From Streptomyces sp. NBC_00461 (lineage in GTDB: Bacteria; Actinomycetota; Actinomycetes; Streptomycetales; Streptomycetaceae): 64,000 bases of DNA. The translations under genes were made by a program, and so were the position numbers. The stretch's first letter is position 1. Each line of letters opens with the position of its first letter. The notes beneath the pieces are model-generated. The model saw only the letters and a program-made list of their open reading frames with translations. It searched no databases and was not told the origin of the DNA. The stretch is from assembly GCF_036013935.1 (NCBI RefSeq), contig NZ_CP107902.1, positions 6,543,001 through 6,607,000 on the forward strand. The letters are read 5' to 3'. Of the stretch, positions 1 through 9,331 are shown one piece after another.

Positions 1-141
1 AAGAAGCTGGTCAAGCGGTGCTGCGGGCATGACGACGTGCCGAGCGACCTGCGCGCCAAGGTCATGGGGCGGCTCGACCTGATCCGCTCCGGGCAGGCCG
101 TCCCCGAGCACGACGTGACCGCGACCCCGCAGGAGTCCTGA
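1..141 (+). CDS. rsrA: Anti-sigma factor RsrA, C-terminal fragment
   Basis: The first 46 codons read as the tail of a zinc-binding anti-sigma factor of the RsrA type, which holds SigR and releases it when disulfide stress oxidises its cysteines. Visible are the paired cysteines (residues 7-8 of the fragment, context VKRCCGHDD), which in RsrA belong to the zinc/redox cluster, and the helix DLRAKVMGRLDLIRSGQ that closes this family. The stop is at 139-141. The N-terminal two thirds, including the HxxxCxxC motif, and the expected upstream sigR lie outside the window. The family call rests on a short but distinctive tail and on the following HD-domain and deformylase genes, which I recall next to sigR-rsrA in S. 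coelicolor. Confidence 0.8.
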   Translation, partial: KKLVKRCCGHDDVPSDLRAKVMGRLDLIRSGQAVPEHDVTATPQES

Positions 142-272
142 CCCCACCGGACCCCGTCCGCAACGGGCTGTCGTCACTCGTACGTGCTAATCCGCGGTTC
201 ATAAGCCCGCGAACTCCCCCGATACCGCCCTAGGCTCCTCAGCCAGAGCTGGCCGGCCGGGGGAGGGGCGCG

Positions 273-1583
273 ATGGAGGCGGTTCCGGCAGGGGCACGTG
301 TGTATGTCGCCTGCGCGGCCCTCGGCGCCCTGTTCTGTGTGCTCCCCCTGCCCGGCACGCGTACGCCCTGGTGGGCGATCGCCCTGCTGGCCGTGCTGTA
401 CGCGGCCTGCGAGCAGGCCGCCGCGCGATGGCGCTTTGCCGGAACGTTCTACCCCGTCCTGCTCGCCGCCGCCTTCCTGCTGCCGCCGCCCGCCGCCGCG
501 CTCGTCGCGCTGCCGGGTGCGCTGCTCTCCCGGATCGACCGGCGGCCGCGCCGCCTGCGGCGGGCCTGGCGGGCGGCCCAGCTGGTCCTCGGCGTGTGGG
601 CCGCGAGCCGGGTGCACTGGGCGCTGGGCGGCCGGCACGCGGTCGTCGCCTGCGACTTCCCGTACGCGCTGGTGCCCGCCGGCGCCGCGGTGCTCGCGTT
701 CTGCCTGGCGCTGACCGCCCTGGACGGCGGGATCCGCGCACTGGCCGACCGGCTGCCGGTACGACGCGCCTGGCGGGGCCTGCTCGTACGATCCCTCGCG
801 CCCGTCGCCGTGCACGGGCTCGCCGGGCTGATGATGGCCGTCCTGTGGCGCAGCCCGTACGGGCCCGTCGCCGCCCTGCTCGTCCTGCTGCCGATGTGCG
901 TGTCCTGGTGGGTCTTCGCGCAGTACCACCGCGAGCGCGCCGCCCATCAGGCGACGATCCGCGCGCTGGTCCAGGCCGTCGACATCAAGGACGAGTACAC
1001 GCGCGGCCACAGCGAACGCGTCGGCCAGGCCTCGATGATGATCGCCCGTGAACTCGGCATGGACGACGAGCGCGTCGAGGTGCTGAGGTTCGCGGGAATC
1101 CTGCACGACGTGGGCAAACTCGGCGTCCCCACACGGCTGTTGCGCAAGGACGGCCCGCTCACTCCCGAGGAACGGCGGGTGATCGAACTGCATCCCGAGT
1201 ACGGACACGAGATGGTGCGCGGCATCGGCTTCCTCGGTGAGGCGCGGGCCGCCGTACTCCACCATCACGAGCGGCTGGACGGCAGCGGCTACCCGTACGG
1301 ACTGAGGGGCGCCCAGATCCCCGAATCGGCCCGGGTGGTGGCCGTGGCGGACGCCTTCGACGCGATGACGTCCACCCGCTCCTACCGGCGGTCGCGGCCC
1401 GTGCCGGCCGCTCTGCAGGAGCTGGAGCGGTGTGCGGGATCGCAGTTCGACCCGCGGATGGTCACGGCACTGATGCGGGCCCTGTGCCGCAACGGCTGGC
1501 ATCCCGCGGTCACCGCACAGGAGCAGCCGCGCCCGCCCGCACAGGCCACGCCCGTCCCCATCCGTCCGAGAACCCACCGATGA
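273..1583 (+). CDS. Membrane-anchored HD-GYP phosphohydrolase
   Basis: A 436-residue protein with about six hydrophobic segments in residues 8-215, then a cytoplasmic HD-GYP domain. The HD-GYP signatures are intact: H246, the HD pair at 278-279 (LHDVGK), H307, tandem histidines at 330-331, GSGYP at 337-341 and D360 (VADAFDAMTS). In this family such residues bind two or three metals and hydrolyse cyclic di-GMP; activity here is inferred. The ATG at 273 follows a GGGGGAGGGG ribosome site about 6 nt away. The stop overlaps the start of the next HD gene by four bases (ATGA), so the two are probably translated together. It lies just downstream of rsrA on the same strand. Confidence 0.88.
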   Translation: MEAVPAGARVYVACAALGALFCVLPLPGTRTPWWAIALLAVLYAACEQAAARWRFAGTFYPVLLAAAFLLPPPAAALVALPGALLSRIDRRPRRLRRAWRAAQLVLGVWAASRVHWALGGRHAVVACDFPYALVPAGAAVLAFCLALTALDGGIRALADRLPVRRAWRGLLVRSLAPVAVHGLAGLMMAVLWRSPYGPVAALLVLLPMCVSWWVFAQYHRERAAHQATIRALVQAVDIKDEYTRGHSERVGQASMMIARELGMDDERVEVLRFAGILHDVGKLGVPTRLLRKDGPLTPEERRVIELHPEYGHEMVRGIGFLGEARAAVLHHHERLDGSGYPYGLRGAQIPESARVVAVADAFDAMTSTRSYRRSRPVPAALQELERCAGSQFDPRMVTALMRALCRNGWHPAVTAQEQPRPPAQATPVPIRPRTHR

Positions 1584-2869
1584 GTGCCCCGCCACCCCTG
1601 ACGGCCCTCATTCACGGCTGCGCCGCCCTGCTCGCCGTCGGCTGTCTCGCCGTCACCCGCGTGAGCGGCCTCCAGGAGCGCCCCACCGCGCTCGCCTTCG
1701 GCCTGCTCGTCACCGTCGGCGAGCTCCACCGGTGGACCGGCTCGCGGGTCAGGGAGGCCGCGCCGCTCGGGGCCGCCGGAGCCCTCGCGTACGCCCTGCT
1801 CGGAGAGGACGCCGGGCGGCCCACGCACCACGGCGTCACCCAGGTCGTCGCCGTCGTCCTCGCCGCCGCACTGATCGGCAGCGTGCCGCACATCGCGCGG
1901 GGACGGGGACCCGTGCTCGACCATCTCGCGCGGCGCGTGCTCACCGTCGCGTTCGCCGCCGCCTGCTTCCAACCCCTGTACAACCGGGGGACGTTCAGCC
2001 GGTGGAGCGGTCCCGCGTACGCGCTGCTGCTGCTCGCGATCCTCTGCCTCACCGCGCTGTGCGACGCCGTGCTCGCCGCCGCACTCGCGCACTCCCGGAC
2101 CCGCTGGCCCTTCGGTCCGCTCCTGAGGGACGAACTGCACGCCCTCCTCGGCATCGGCTCGGCCGTGTGCGCCACGGGCGCCGTGATGGCGCTCGCGGTC
2201 GCCGTCGTCGGGCTGTGGGCGCTGCCCGTGTTCTCGCTTCCGCTGCTGCTGACCCAGCTGTCCCTGCGCCGGTACGCCGCCGTGCGGACCATCTACCGGC
2301 AGACCATCACCTCCCTCGCCCGGGCCACCGAGATCGCCGGCTACACCCCCGCCGGGCACGCCCTGCGCGTGGCGACCCTCAGCCGCGCCGTCGGGCGGGA
2401 CCTGGGGCTCACCCGGCCCGCGCTGACCGTTCTGGAGTACGCGGCCCTGATGCACGACATCGGCCAGCTGAGCCTTCTCGACCCGGTGCCGGCCGGCGCC
2501 ACCGCCGCGCTGCCCGCGCCCGAGCAGCGCCGGATCGCCCTGCTCGGCGGCGCCGTCGTACGCCAGACCGGGGTGGACGCGGCGGTCGCCGTGGTCGTCG
2601 AGCGGCAGGCCGACCCCTACCGGGAGCAGCCGGTCGCCGCGCGGATCGTGCGGGCCGTCAACGCCTACGAGGAGAAGGCACGCGACGCAGGGCCCGGCGG
2701 CCCCCTGACGGCCCTGGAGGAGCTGCGACTGGCCACCGCGGAGGAGTACGCGCCCGAGGTGGTGGAATCGCTGGCCCGGGTCCTTGCCCAGTCCGGGGGC
2801 CGGCGCGGCGGGGGCGCCGCCCAGGCGTTCGGCTCCGGGGGAGCTTCGGCCGGGGGTGGTGGCGGGTGA
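1580..2869 (+). CDS. Membrane protein with degenerate HD domain
   Basis: A 429-residue protein beginning at the ATG that overlaps the previous stop (ATGA at 1580-1583). Residues 1-225 are hydrophobic and suggest six or so membrane segments. Residues 245-400 resemble the HD domain of the preceding gene: H260 and the HD pair at 292-293 (LMHDIGQ) are kept, but the later histidine pair and the GYP loop are missing or changed, where DPYREQP stands in place of the GSGYP region. It may be a non-catalytic partner or sensor for the upstream HD-GYP protein. That role is inference from pairing, shared topology and motif loss. The last 30 residues are a Gly/Ala-rich tail. Confidence 0.8.
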   Translation: MSAPPPLTALIHGCAALLAVGCLAVTRVSGLQERPTALAFGLLVTVGELHRWTGSRVREAAPLGAAGALAYALLGEDAGRPTHHGVTQVVAVVLAAALIGSVPHIARGRGPVLDHLARRVLTVAFAAACFQPLYNRGTFSRWSGPAYALLLLAILCLTALCDAVLAAALAHSRTRWPFGPLLRDELHALLGIGSAVCATGAVMALAVAVVGLWALPVFSLPLLLTQLSLRRYAAVRTIYRQTITSLARATEIAGYTPAGHALRVATLSRAVGRDLGLTRPALTVLEYAALMHDIGQLSLLDPVPAGATAALPAPEQRRIALLGGAVVRQTGVDAAVAVVVERQADPYREQPVAARIVRAVNAYEEKARDAGPGGPLTALEELRLATAEEYAPEVVESLARVLAQSGGRRGGGAAQAFGSGGASAGGGGG

Positions 2870-2961
2870 CGGGCGGGCTGTCTGACCCTGCCCGCGGCTG
2901 GGTAACCCATGGGTAATGAGCGCCCTTCCAGCCGTACGTGGTTGGATGCGAATGAGAGGGT

Positions 2962-3993
2962 GTGTCCGGGGGCAGCACTAGCCAGCCCACTCCACGGAAC
3001 TGGCAGGGAATCGTGAGGATCTTCGGCAAGGGACGGCACCGGCCCTCCGCCTCCTGGCGGCAGGCCACCGATCGGGCCTTCACACTGATCGGGGACGGCC
3101 GGTACGAGGACGCGGGCGCGTTGCTGACACGTGCCGCCGATCTGGAGCCCTGGCTGTCCGAGTCCTGGTTCAACCTCGCTCTGCTGCACAAGTTCCGGCA
3201 TGACTGGGAGCAGGCCCGGGCGGCGGGCCTGCGGGCTGTCGCACTGCTCGACCGGGAGAGCGGGGCGCCCGACTGGTGGAACGTCGGCATCGCGGCCACC
3301 GCCCTGCAGGACTGGCCGCTCGCCCGGCGGGCCTGGCAGGCGTACGGGCTGCGGGTACCGGGCATGGCCACCGCGTCCGGGGAGCCCCTCGGCATGGACC
3401 TCGGCAGCGCCGTCGTGCGGCTGTCCCCGGAGGGGGAGGCCGAGGTGGTGTGGGGGCGGCGGCTGGACCCCGCCCGTATCGAGGTGCTGTCGATCCCCCT
3501 GCCGTCCTCCGGGCGGCGCTGGGGCGAGGTCGTGCTGCACGACGGGGTGCCGCACGGCGAGCGGACCACGGCGGCCGGGCACTCCTACCCCGTCTTCGAC
3601 GAGATCGAGCTGTGGGCGCCGTCGCCCGTGCCGACCTGGGTGGTGCTCCTTGAGGCGGCCACCGAGGCCGACCGGGACGCGCTGGAGCAGCTGGCCGCGG
3701 ACGCGGGCTTCGCCGCGGAGGACTGGTCGTCCTCCGTGCGGCTGCTGTGTCGTATGTGCTCCGAGTCGCAGATGCCGTCCGACGAGGGTGACGGAGAGCA
3801 CCTGGATCCGCACGACCACAGTGAGCCGGGACACCCCGGGCCGCTCGGGCATCGGACCGACGGGCAGCTGTGGGTGCCCGAGCGGGAGTGCGGCGTCGCC
3901 GCCCCGGCCTCGCTGGTGCGGGGGTTGCTCGACGGGTGGGTCGCCGACAGCCCGGACTCCAGGGACTGGCGGGACCTCGAAGAAGTCTGCTGA
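2962..3993 (+). CDS. Tetratricopeptide-repeat protein
   Basis: A 343-residue soluble protein. Residues 33-125 contain helical pairs of TPR type (ALLTRAADLEPWLSESWFNLALL; WWNVGIAATALQDWPLARRAWQAYG), suited to protein-protein binding. The C-terminal half has no domain I recognise; it carries a run with Cys-Arg-Met-Cys near residue 260 and a His/Asp/Gly-rich stretch. The GTG at 2962 is preceded almost immediately by GAGAGGG, so the start is somewhat uncertain. It sits between the HD pair and peptide deformylase on the same strand, and no function can be assigned from context. Confidence 0.75.
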   Translation: MSGGSTSQPTPRNWQGIVRIFGKGRHRPSASWRQATDRAFTLIGDGRYEDAGALLTRAADLEPWLSESWFNLALLHKFRHDWEQARAAGLRAVALLDRESGAPDWWNVGIAATALQDWPLARRAWQAYGLRVPGMATASGEPLGMDLGSAVVRLSPEGEAEVVWGRRLDPARIEVLSIPLPSSGRRWGEVVLHDGVPHGERTTAAGHSYPVFDEIELWAPSPVPTWVVLLEAATEADRDALEQLAADAGFAAEDWSSSVRLLCRMCSESQMPSDEGDGEHLDPHDHSEPGHPGPLGHRTDGQLWVPERECGVAAPASLVRGLLDGWVADSPDSRDWRDLEEVC

Positions 3994-4068
3994 ACAGACC
4001 TCCCTGCGGAACTCCCTCTAGGCTGTAGTCGCAGAATTCTCATGGTTGCAGGAAGGCATACGTCGGTC

Positions 4069-4719
4069 ATGGCGCAGCAGGACACCGATCAGCAGCACGC
4101 GGGCGTGCTCCCCGTGGACGACGAGGGCTTCGTCATCGACACCGAGGAGGCCGAGGAGCGGGAGCAGGCCTGGCGGGAGGCCGGGACCTCGCGGCCGATC
4201 ACGGTCGTCGGGAACCCGGTGCTGCACAAGGAGTGCAGGGACGTCACCGACTTCGGGGAGGAGCTGCAGCAGCTGGTCGCGGACATGTTCGCCAGCCAGC
4301 ACACCGCCGAGGGCGTGGGCCTGGCCGCCAACCAGATCGGCGTCGACCTGAAGGTCTTCGTCTACGACTGTGGTGACGACGAGGGCGCGCGGCACGTGGG
4401 CGTCGTCTGCAACCCCAAGCTGGTCGACCTGCCCGCCGAGCGGCGCCGCCTGGACGACAGCAACGAGGGCTGTCTGTCGGTGCCCACCGCGTACGCACCG
4501 CTCGCCCGTCCCGACTACGCCGAGGTGACCGGGCAGGACGAGAAGGGCAACCCGATCAGGGTTCGCGGCACCGGCTACTTCGCCCGGTGTTTGCAGCACG
4601 AGACCGACCACCTGTACGGATACCTCTACATCGACCGCCTGTCCAAGCGCGAGCGCAAGGACGCGCTGCGGCAGATGGCCGAGAACGATCCTCGCTACCC
4701 CGTGGTTGCCAACGACTGA
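4069..4719 (+). CDS. def: Peptide deformylase
   Basis: Iron/zinc hydrolase that removes the formyl group from the N-terminal methionine of new proteins. All three family motifs are present: GVGLAANQ (82-89), EGCLSV (133-138, cysteine ligand) and HETDH (177-181, two histidine ligands and catalytic Glu). The protein is 216 residues from the ATG at 4069; an upstream in-frame ATG at 4042 lacks a ribosome site, while GGAAGG at 4051-4056 precedes 4069 by 12 nt. An acidic N-terminal extension of about 40 residues precedes the catalytic domain, giving a longer protein than the 165-180 residues usual for bacterial deformylases. Streptomyces genomes usually carry several copies, so this may not be the only one. 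Confidence 0.93.
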   Translation: MAQQDTDQQHAGVLPVDDEGFVIDTEEAEEREQAWREAGTSRPITVVGNPVLHKECRDVTDFGEELQQLVADMFASQHTAEGVGLAANQIGVDLKVFVYDCGDDEGARHVGVVCNPKLVDLPAERRRLDDSNEGCLSVPTAYAPLARPDYAEVTGQDEKGNPIRVRGTGYFARCLQHETDHLYGYLYIDRLSKRERKDALRQMAENDPRYPVVAND

Positions 4720-5018
4720 GGTCTCACGACCCTCATCACCGATCACCACTCCCATACGCACGGCGCCTGTTCACGTTCACCTCGCTGACCAGGTGCCGTT
4801 CGTGTGTCCGTCGCACGTTCGATCGGATGTGTGCCGGTAGCGATCCATATTCAGTCACACAAGGGGAGATTCTCGGCACGTTGGGGTAGTGAGTGGAGCA
4901 AATCCGTTCCCAGAACGGTCAGTTGTAGTGCTGAATGGGATGTGCGGGGATACGCAACGGCGCACGCCCGGCATCGCGGGAGGGGCGTGCGCAACTGGCG
5001 GCTGAGAGGGGTTTGTTC
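4720..5018. other. Intergenic region before terpene synthase
   Basis: About 300 bases without a convincing gene. It holds closely spaced GTTCAC hexamers (4769-4781) and must carry the promoter of the epi-isozizaene operon, but no -35/-10 pair stands out. Base composition is slightly less GC-rich than the flanking genes, as usual for a promoter region. Confidence 0.5.
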
Positions 5019-6098
5019 GTGCCTGTTTTCTCACACAGCACCACAGCGACTGCGATCGCGGTCCCACCGTCACTCTCACTTCCAGTGATCGAGGCAGCGT
5101 TTCCCCGACAACTGCATCCGTATTGGCCTCGATTGCAGGACAAGACACGCACCTGGCTGCTGGAGAAACGGCTCATGCCGGCGGACAAGGTGGAGGAATA
5201 TGCCGACCGACTTTGCTACACCGACCTCATGGCGGGGTACTACCTCGGCGCCCCGGACGAGGTCCTCCAAGCGATAGCGGACTACAGCGCGTGGTTCTTC
5301 GTCTGGGACGACCGCCACGACCGCGACATCGTGTTCGGCCGGTCGGCGGCCTGGCGACGGCTCAGGTTCAGCCTGCACAGGGCCCTCGACTCCCCCGAGC
5401 ACCACCTGCACCACGAGGACCCCCTGGTCGGGGCGTTCGCGGACAGCATGGTGCGTCTGTACGCGTTCCTGCCGGAGTCCTGGAACGCCCGCTTCGCCCG
5501 GCACTTCCACGCGGTGATCGAGGCGTACGACCGCGAGTTCACGAACCGCACCGAAGGGATCATCCCCACCGTCGAGGAATACCTCGAACTGCGCCGCCTC
5601 ACCTTCGCGCACTGGATCTGGACCGATCTGCTGGAGCCGAGTGTGGGCTGTGAACTCCCGGACTCCGTGCGTAAGCACCCGGCATATCGGCGTGCGGCGC
5701 TGCTGAGCCAGGAATTCGCCGCGTGGTACAACGACCTCTGCTCGCTTCCGAAGGAAATCGCGGGCGACGAGGTGCACAACCTCGGAATCAGTCTCATCAA
5801 ACACCAGGGGCTGACTCTGGAAGAAGCCGTCGCCGAAATGAGGCGGCGCATCGAGAAATGCATCTCCGAATTCCTCGTCGCCGAACGCGGTGCCTTACGG
5901 TTCGCCGACTGCCTCGCCGACGGCACCGTGCGCGGAAAAGAACTCAGTGCCGCCGTGAGTGCCTGCGTCCGCAATATGCGGAACTGGTTCTCGACCGTCT
6001 ACTGGTTCCACCACGAGTCCGGCCGTTACATGGTCGACAGCTGGGACGACCGGTCCACGCCCCCGTACGTCAACAACGAAGCGGCAGGTGAAAAATGA
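5019..6098 (+). CDS. eizA: Epi-isozizaene synthase (sesquiterpene cyclase)
   Basis: Class I terpene cyclase that turns farnesyl diphosphate into epi-isozizaene, the hydrocarbon precursor of albaflavenone. The aspartate-rich metal motif is DDRHD (97-101) and the NSE motif is NDLCSLPKE (238-246); the late RY pair ([12 protein letters not shown]) is also present. Length is 359 residues from GTG 5019, which has GAGAGGG 8 nt upstream; a longer in-frame reading from 4935 has no ribosome site and a non-homologous N-terminus. The sequence is very close to what I remember of S. coelicolor SCO5222. Its stop overlaps the P450 start (ATGA at 6095-6098), so the two enzymes are translationally coupled. Confidence 0.95.
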   Translation: MPVFSHSTTATAIAVPPSLSLPVIEAAFPRQLHPYWPRLQDKTRTWLLEKRLMPADKVEEYADRLCYTDLMAGYYLGAPDEVLQAIADYSAWFFVWDDRHDRDIVFGRSAAWRRLRFSLHRALDSPEHHLHHEDPLVGAFADSMVRLYAFLPESWNARFARHFHAVIEAYDREFTNRTEGIIPTVEEYLELRRLTFAHWIWTDLLEPSVGCELPDSVRKHPAYRRAALLSQEFAAWYNDLCSLPKEIAGDEVHNLGISLIKHQGLTLEEAVAEMRRRIEKCISEFLVAERGALRFADCLADGTVRGKELSAAVSACVRNMRNWFSTVYWFHHESGRYMVDSWDDRSTPPYVNNEAAGEK

Positions 6099-7471
6099 CC
6101 GTCGAGTCTGTGAAGCCCGAACCGCAGATATATGCGGAATCCGAACTGCGTGAGCCGCCCCTCGCCGGCGGCGCGGTCCCGGTCCTCGGCCACGGCCTGA
6201 AGCTGGTACGAGACCCGCTCGCCTTCATGTCCGGGCTGCGCGAGCACGGCGACGTCGTACGGCTCAAGCTCGGTCCCAAGACGGTGTACGCGCCCACCAC
6301 CCCGGAGCTGACCGGGGCCCTGGCGCTCAACCCCGACTTCAAGATCGACGGCCCGCTGTGGGAGTCCCTGGAGGGGCTGCTCGGCAAGGAGGGCGTGGCG
6401 ACCGCCAACGGCCCCCGCCACCGGCGTCAACGGCGCACCATCCAGCCCGCCTTCCGGCTCGACGCGATCCCCGCGTACGGCCCGATCATGGAGGAGGAGG
6501 CGCACGCGCTGACCGAGCGCTGGCAGTCCGGCGAGACGATCGACTGCACCTCCGAGTCCTTCCGTGTCGCCGTGCGCGTCGCGGCCCGCTGCCTGCTGCG
6601 CGGCGACTACATGGACGAGCGGGCCGAGCGGCTGTGTGTCGCGCTCGCCACCGTCTTCCGCGGCATGTACCGGCGGATGGTGGTCCCGCTCGGGCCGCTG
6701 TACAAGCTGCCGCTGCCGCCCAACCGCAAATTCAACCGGGCGCTGGCCGATTTGCATCTCCTCGTCGACGAGATCGTCGCCGAGCGCCGCGCATCTAGTC
6801 AAAAGCCGGACGATTTGCTGACGGCATTGCTGGAGGCGAAGGACGAGAATGGCGACCCCATCGGGGAACAGGAGATCCACGACCAGGTCGTCGCGATAGT
6901 CACCCCCGGCAGCGAAACCGTCGCGTCCACGATCATGTGGCTGCTGCAGGTCCTCGCGGAACACCCGGAACACGCCGACAAGGTGCACGACGAAGTCGAA
7001 TCGGTCACCGGCGGCCGACCGGTCGCATTCGACGACGTCCGCAAGCTCAGGCACACCAACAATGTCGTCGTCGAGGCCATGCGTTTGCGGCCGGCCGTAT
7101 GGATATTGACCCGGCGGGCGGTGACCGAAACGGCACTCGGTGGCTATCGCATTCCGGCCGGGGCCGACATCGTCTACAGCCCGTACGCGATCCAGCGCGA
7201 TCCGAAGTCGTACACGGGCAACCTCGAGTTCGACCCCGACCGCTGGCTTCCCGACCGGGTCAAGGACGTGCCGAAACACGCCATGAGTCCGTTCAGCACG
7301 GGCAATCGCAAATGCCCCAGCGACCACTTCTCGATGGCCCAGCTGTCCCTGATCACGGCGGCGGTGGCGAGCAAGTACCGCTTCGAGCAGGTGGCCGGTT
7401 CCGACGACCGCACCCGCGTGGGCATCACGCTGCGCCCGCAGAAGCTGCTGCTGAAGCCGGTGCCGAGGTGA
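6095..7471 (+). CDS. cyp170A1: Cytochrome P450 CYP170A1 family, epi-isozizaene oxidase
   Basis: Haem monooxygenase of 458 residues that in S. coelicolor oxidises epi-isozizaene twice to albaflavenone. Visible P450 landmarks are the I-helix segment VTPGSET (269-275), where proline-glycine replaces the usual AG, the K-helix ExxR (E327-R330) and the haem cysteine C407 within [12 protein letters not shown]170A1 has also been described as having a separate farnesene synthase activity; I could not verify the residues for that here. It follows the cyclase with a four-base overlap and is convergent with the AraC-type gene, whose stop lies 3 bases away with no terminator between. Confidence 0.94.
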   Translation: MTVESVKPEPQIYAESELREPPLAGGAVPVLGHGLKLVRDPLAFMSGLREHGDVVRLKLGPKTVYAPTTPELTGALALNPDFKIDGPLWESLEGLLGKEGVATANGPRHRRQRRTIQPAFRLDAIPAYGPIMEEEAHALTERWQSGETIDCTSESFRVAVRVAARCLLRGDYMDERAERLCVALATVFRGMYRRMVVPLGPLYKLPLPPNRKFNRALADLHLLVDEIVAERRASSQKPDDLLTALLEAKDENGDPIGEQEIHDQVVAIVTPGSETVASTIMWLLQVLAEHPEHADKVHDEVESVTGGRPVAFDDVRKLRHTNNVVVEAMRLRPAVWILTRRAVTETALGGYRIPAGADIVYSPYAIQRDPKSYTGNLEFDPDRWLPDRVKDVPKHAMSPFSTGNRKCPSDHFSMAQLSLITAAVASKYRFEQVAGSDDRTRVGITLRPQKLLLKPVPR

Positions 7472-7474
7472 CCG

Positions 7475-8458
7475 TCAGGCCGCTTCCGGTCCCCTGAACG
7501 TGCGGCGGTAGGCATTCGGGGTGGTCCCGATCGCCTGGACGAACTGGTGACGCAGCGCGGCCGCGTTGCCGAACCCGGTTCGGCCGGCGATCGAGTCCAC
7601 CGTCTCGTCCGTCGCCTCCAGCAACCGCTGGGCCTGCAGCACGCGTTGGCGCAGGATCCAGCGGTAGGGAGTGGTTCCCGTCTCCTGCTGGAAGCGGCGG
7701 GCGAAGGTGCGCGGCGACATGTGCGCGCGCTCGGCCAACTGCTCGACGGTGACCTCCTCGTCGAGGTGGCGCTCCATCCACACCAGCACCTCGGCGACCG
7801 TGTCGCCGTGCGAGCGGGGCAGCGGGCGCTCGATGTACTGCGCCTGCCCGCCCTCCCGGTGCGGCGGCACCACCATGCGCCGGGCGATCTTGTTGGCCAC
7901 GTCCGGGCCCTGCTCCTTGCGCACGATGTGCAGACAGGCGTCGATGCCGGCGGCGGTGCCCGCGGAGGTGATCACCGGGTCCTCGTCGACGTACAGGACG
8001 TCGGGCTCGACGGTCAGCCGCGGGTACGCCAGCGCCAGCTGGTCCGCGTCGTGCCAGTGCACGGCGCAGCGCCGGCCGTCCAGCAACCCGGCCGCGGCGA
8101 GTACGAAGACGCCGGAGCAGACGCTGAGCACCCGGGCCCCGCGCTCGGCCCCGCGCCGCAGCGTCTCCAGCAGCTCGGGCGGAAACTCCCGGGTCCCGTA
8201 GCAGGCGCCGGCCGGTACCGCGATGAGGTCGGCCTCCTCCAGCCGCTCCAGGCCGTGCTCGACCTGCATGGAGAAGCCCGCGCGCGTGCTCAGCACCCGC
8301 CCCTCGGCCGAGGCGACCGCGAAGTCGTACACGGGCAGTCCGTCGTCACTGCGGTCGGTGCCGAACACCTCGCACACGACGGCCAGTTCGAAGGGATTCA
8401 CGCCGTCCAGCACGACGGCGGCAACGTTCTGCAGCATGTCTCCAGTGTGCCTCGACAT
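7475..8458 (-). CDS. GlxA-type AraC-family transcriptional regulator
   Basis: A 327-residue regulator with an N-terminal DJ-1/PfpI-like domain (residues 10-175, including ACYGTREFP and SVCSGVFVLAAAG) and a C-terminal AraC DNA-binding domain with two helix-turn-helix units (230-320, LAERAHMSPRTFARRFQQETG and IAGRTGFGNAAALRHQF). The longest start is ATG 8458; ATG 8437 is also possible and gives a typical family N-terminus (MLQNVAAVVLDGVNPFE), but neither has a well spaced ribosome site. In S. coelicolor I recall an AraC-like gene, nrdS, after nrdAB at this place; here about 3.8 kb separates it from nrdB. Whether it still acts on nrd genes is unknown. Confidence 0.88.
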   Translation of the reverse strand: MSRHTGDMLQNVAAVVLDGVNPFELAVVCEVFGTDRSDDGLPVYDFAVASAEGRVLSTRAGFSMQVEHGLERLEEADLIAVPAGACYGTREFPPELLETLRRGAERGARVLSVCSGVFVLAAAGLLDGRRCAVHWHDADQLALAYPRLTVEPDVLYVDEDPVITSAGTAAGIDACLHIVRKEQGPDVANKIARRMVVPPHREGGQAQYIERPLPRSHGDTVAEVLVWMERHLDEEVTVEQLAERAHMSPRTFARRFQQETGTTPYRWILRQRVLQAQRLLEATDETVDSIAGRTGFGNAAALRHQFVQAIGTTPNAYRRTFRGPEAA

Positions 8459-8530
8459 TGGCAGTATTTCGAGGGCCTACGGCAGTCCTGCCACTGTTTG
8501 TAAGGAGTGAACGGGACGACAGTGGTGTCC

Positions 8531-8755
8531 ATGGATACGGCACACATCGAAGGACTGATCGGAATGCTGACCGTTCTCGCCATCCTCGTCGTCATGGTCG
8601 TCCCGTCAGTGATCGGCATCGCGCACGATCGTCGTATCGACCGTCGGATCCGCGAGGCCGACCGCGCCCGCCGGGAGGCCGCGGGGACCGCGCCCACGGA
8701 GCGCCTCACACCGAGGCAGCGCTACCTCACCACCACGGTGACCCACCACTCCTGA
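8531..8755 (+). CDS. Small single-span membrane protein
   Basis: A 74-residue protein with one strong membrane helix (about residues 9-33, IGMLTVLAILVVMVVPSVIGIA) followed by a basic and polar cytoplasmic tail. I do not recognise a family. The start is unsettled: AAGGAG at 8502-8507 would fit GTG 8522 poorly (14 nt) and overlaps GTG 8507, while ATG 8531 has no ribosome site of its own. It is divergent from the AraC gene and its last 34 bases overlap the end of the opposite-strand lipoprotein gene. Confidence 0.6.
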   Translation: MDTAHIEGLIGMLTVLAILVVMVVPSVIGIAHDRRIDRRIREADRARREAAGTAPTERLTPRQRYLTTTVTHHS

Positions 8756-9204
8756 ATGCCCAGGCAGGAGACCCGGCCCGTCTGGGCGGCGCACAGCGGC
8801 CGTGTGGACGTGAGCCGGGTCTTTCCCGTCGACACCGCCTTGAAGGCGGCGCTCGCGTCGCCGCGCTGCAGGACGATCCCGCTGTTGGTGGGTTCGAGCC
8901 CGGAGCCGTCGGCGGACAGGGGCTTCCAGGGCCGCTCGGCGGTTCCGTCCAAGGTGACGCGCACGGTGTCGCCCACCGCCAGGCACACGCTCCGGCCGCT
9001 GTCCTTGGCGCCGAGCGTCGATGCCTGCGTGCAGCCCGTGGGGCTCGTCGGCGGGCTCGACGGCCGGGTCCCCGTGGGGGTGGGGGAGGACGACACGTGG
9101 GTGCCGTCGCCGCCCTTGCCGCTGTCGCTCTGGCTGCCGCAGCCGGCGAGGACAAGGGTGAGTGCCGCGAGGGCGAGGGTCGTGTGGCGGATTGTTCGAC
9201 GCAT
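8722..9204 (-). CDS. Secreted lipoprotein, possible Ig-fold inhibitor-like domain
   Basis: A 160-residue predicted lipoprotein. ATG 9204 follows GAGGAGG by 5 nt; residues 1-22 form a signal peptide ending in the lipobox LVLAGC. After a Ser/Thr/Pro-rich linker comes a compact domain (about 55-160) with pattern VCLAVGDTVRVTL, PW near the middle, AAFKAVSTGKTRL and four cysteines. This loosely recalls chagasin-like (I42) beta-sandwich inhibitors, but the key loops are not clear enough to assign that family. It lies 128 bases downstream of a secreted S53 protease on the same strand. It could also be an unrelated cell-wall lipoprotein. Confidence 0.75.
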   Translation of the reverse strand: MRRTIRHTTLALAALTLVLAGCGSQSDSGKGGDGTHVSSSPTPTGTRPSSPPTSPTGCTQASTLGAKDSGRSVCLAVGDTVRVTLDGTAERPWKPLSADGSGLEPTNSGIVLQRGDASAAFKAVSTGKTRLTSTRPLCAAQTGRVSCLGIQEWWVTVVVR

Positions 9205-9331
9205 GGGGGCCTCCTCTCCCTTCTGACGTGTCACCCGCTCTCCTGGATCCAAGCCGGGCCCCGGCCGCGAAGGCGGCGACCGGGGCCCGGGGTCGTGCGG
9301 GTCGTGCGGGGTCGTGCAAGGCAGAGCGGGA

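Noticed and set aside
174..1595. Long minus-strand open frame opposite the HD-GYP gene
   Set aside because: Shadow frame from GC-rich codon bias; no ribosome site, repetitive Arg/Gly/His composition, and the plus strand encodes a clear domain protein.
4769..4790. GTTCACGTTCACC before the terpene synthase as a PHO box
   Set aside because: The repeat period is 6 rather than 11 bases, so it does not fit PhoP direct-repeat units.
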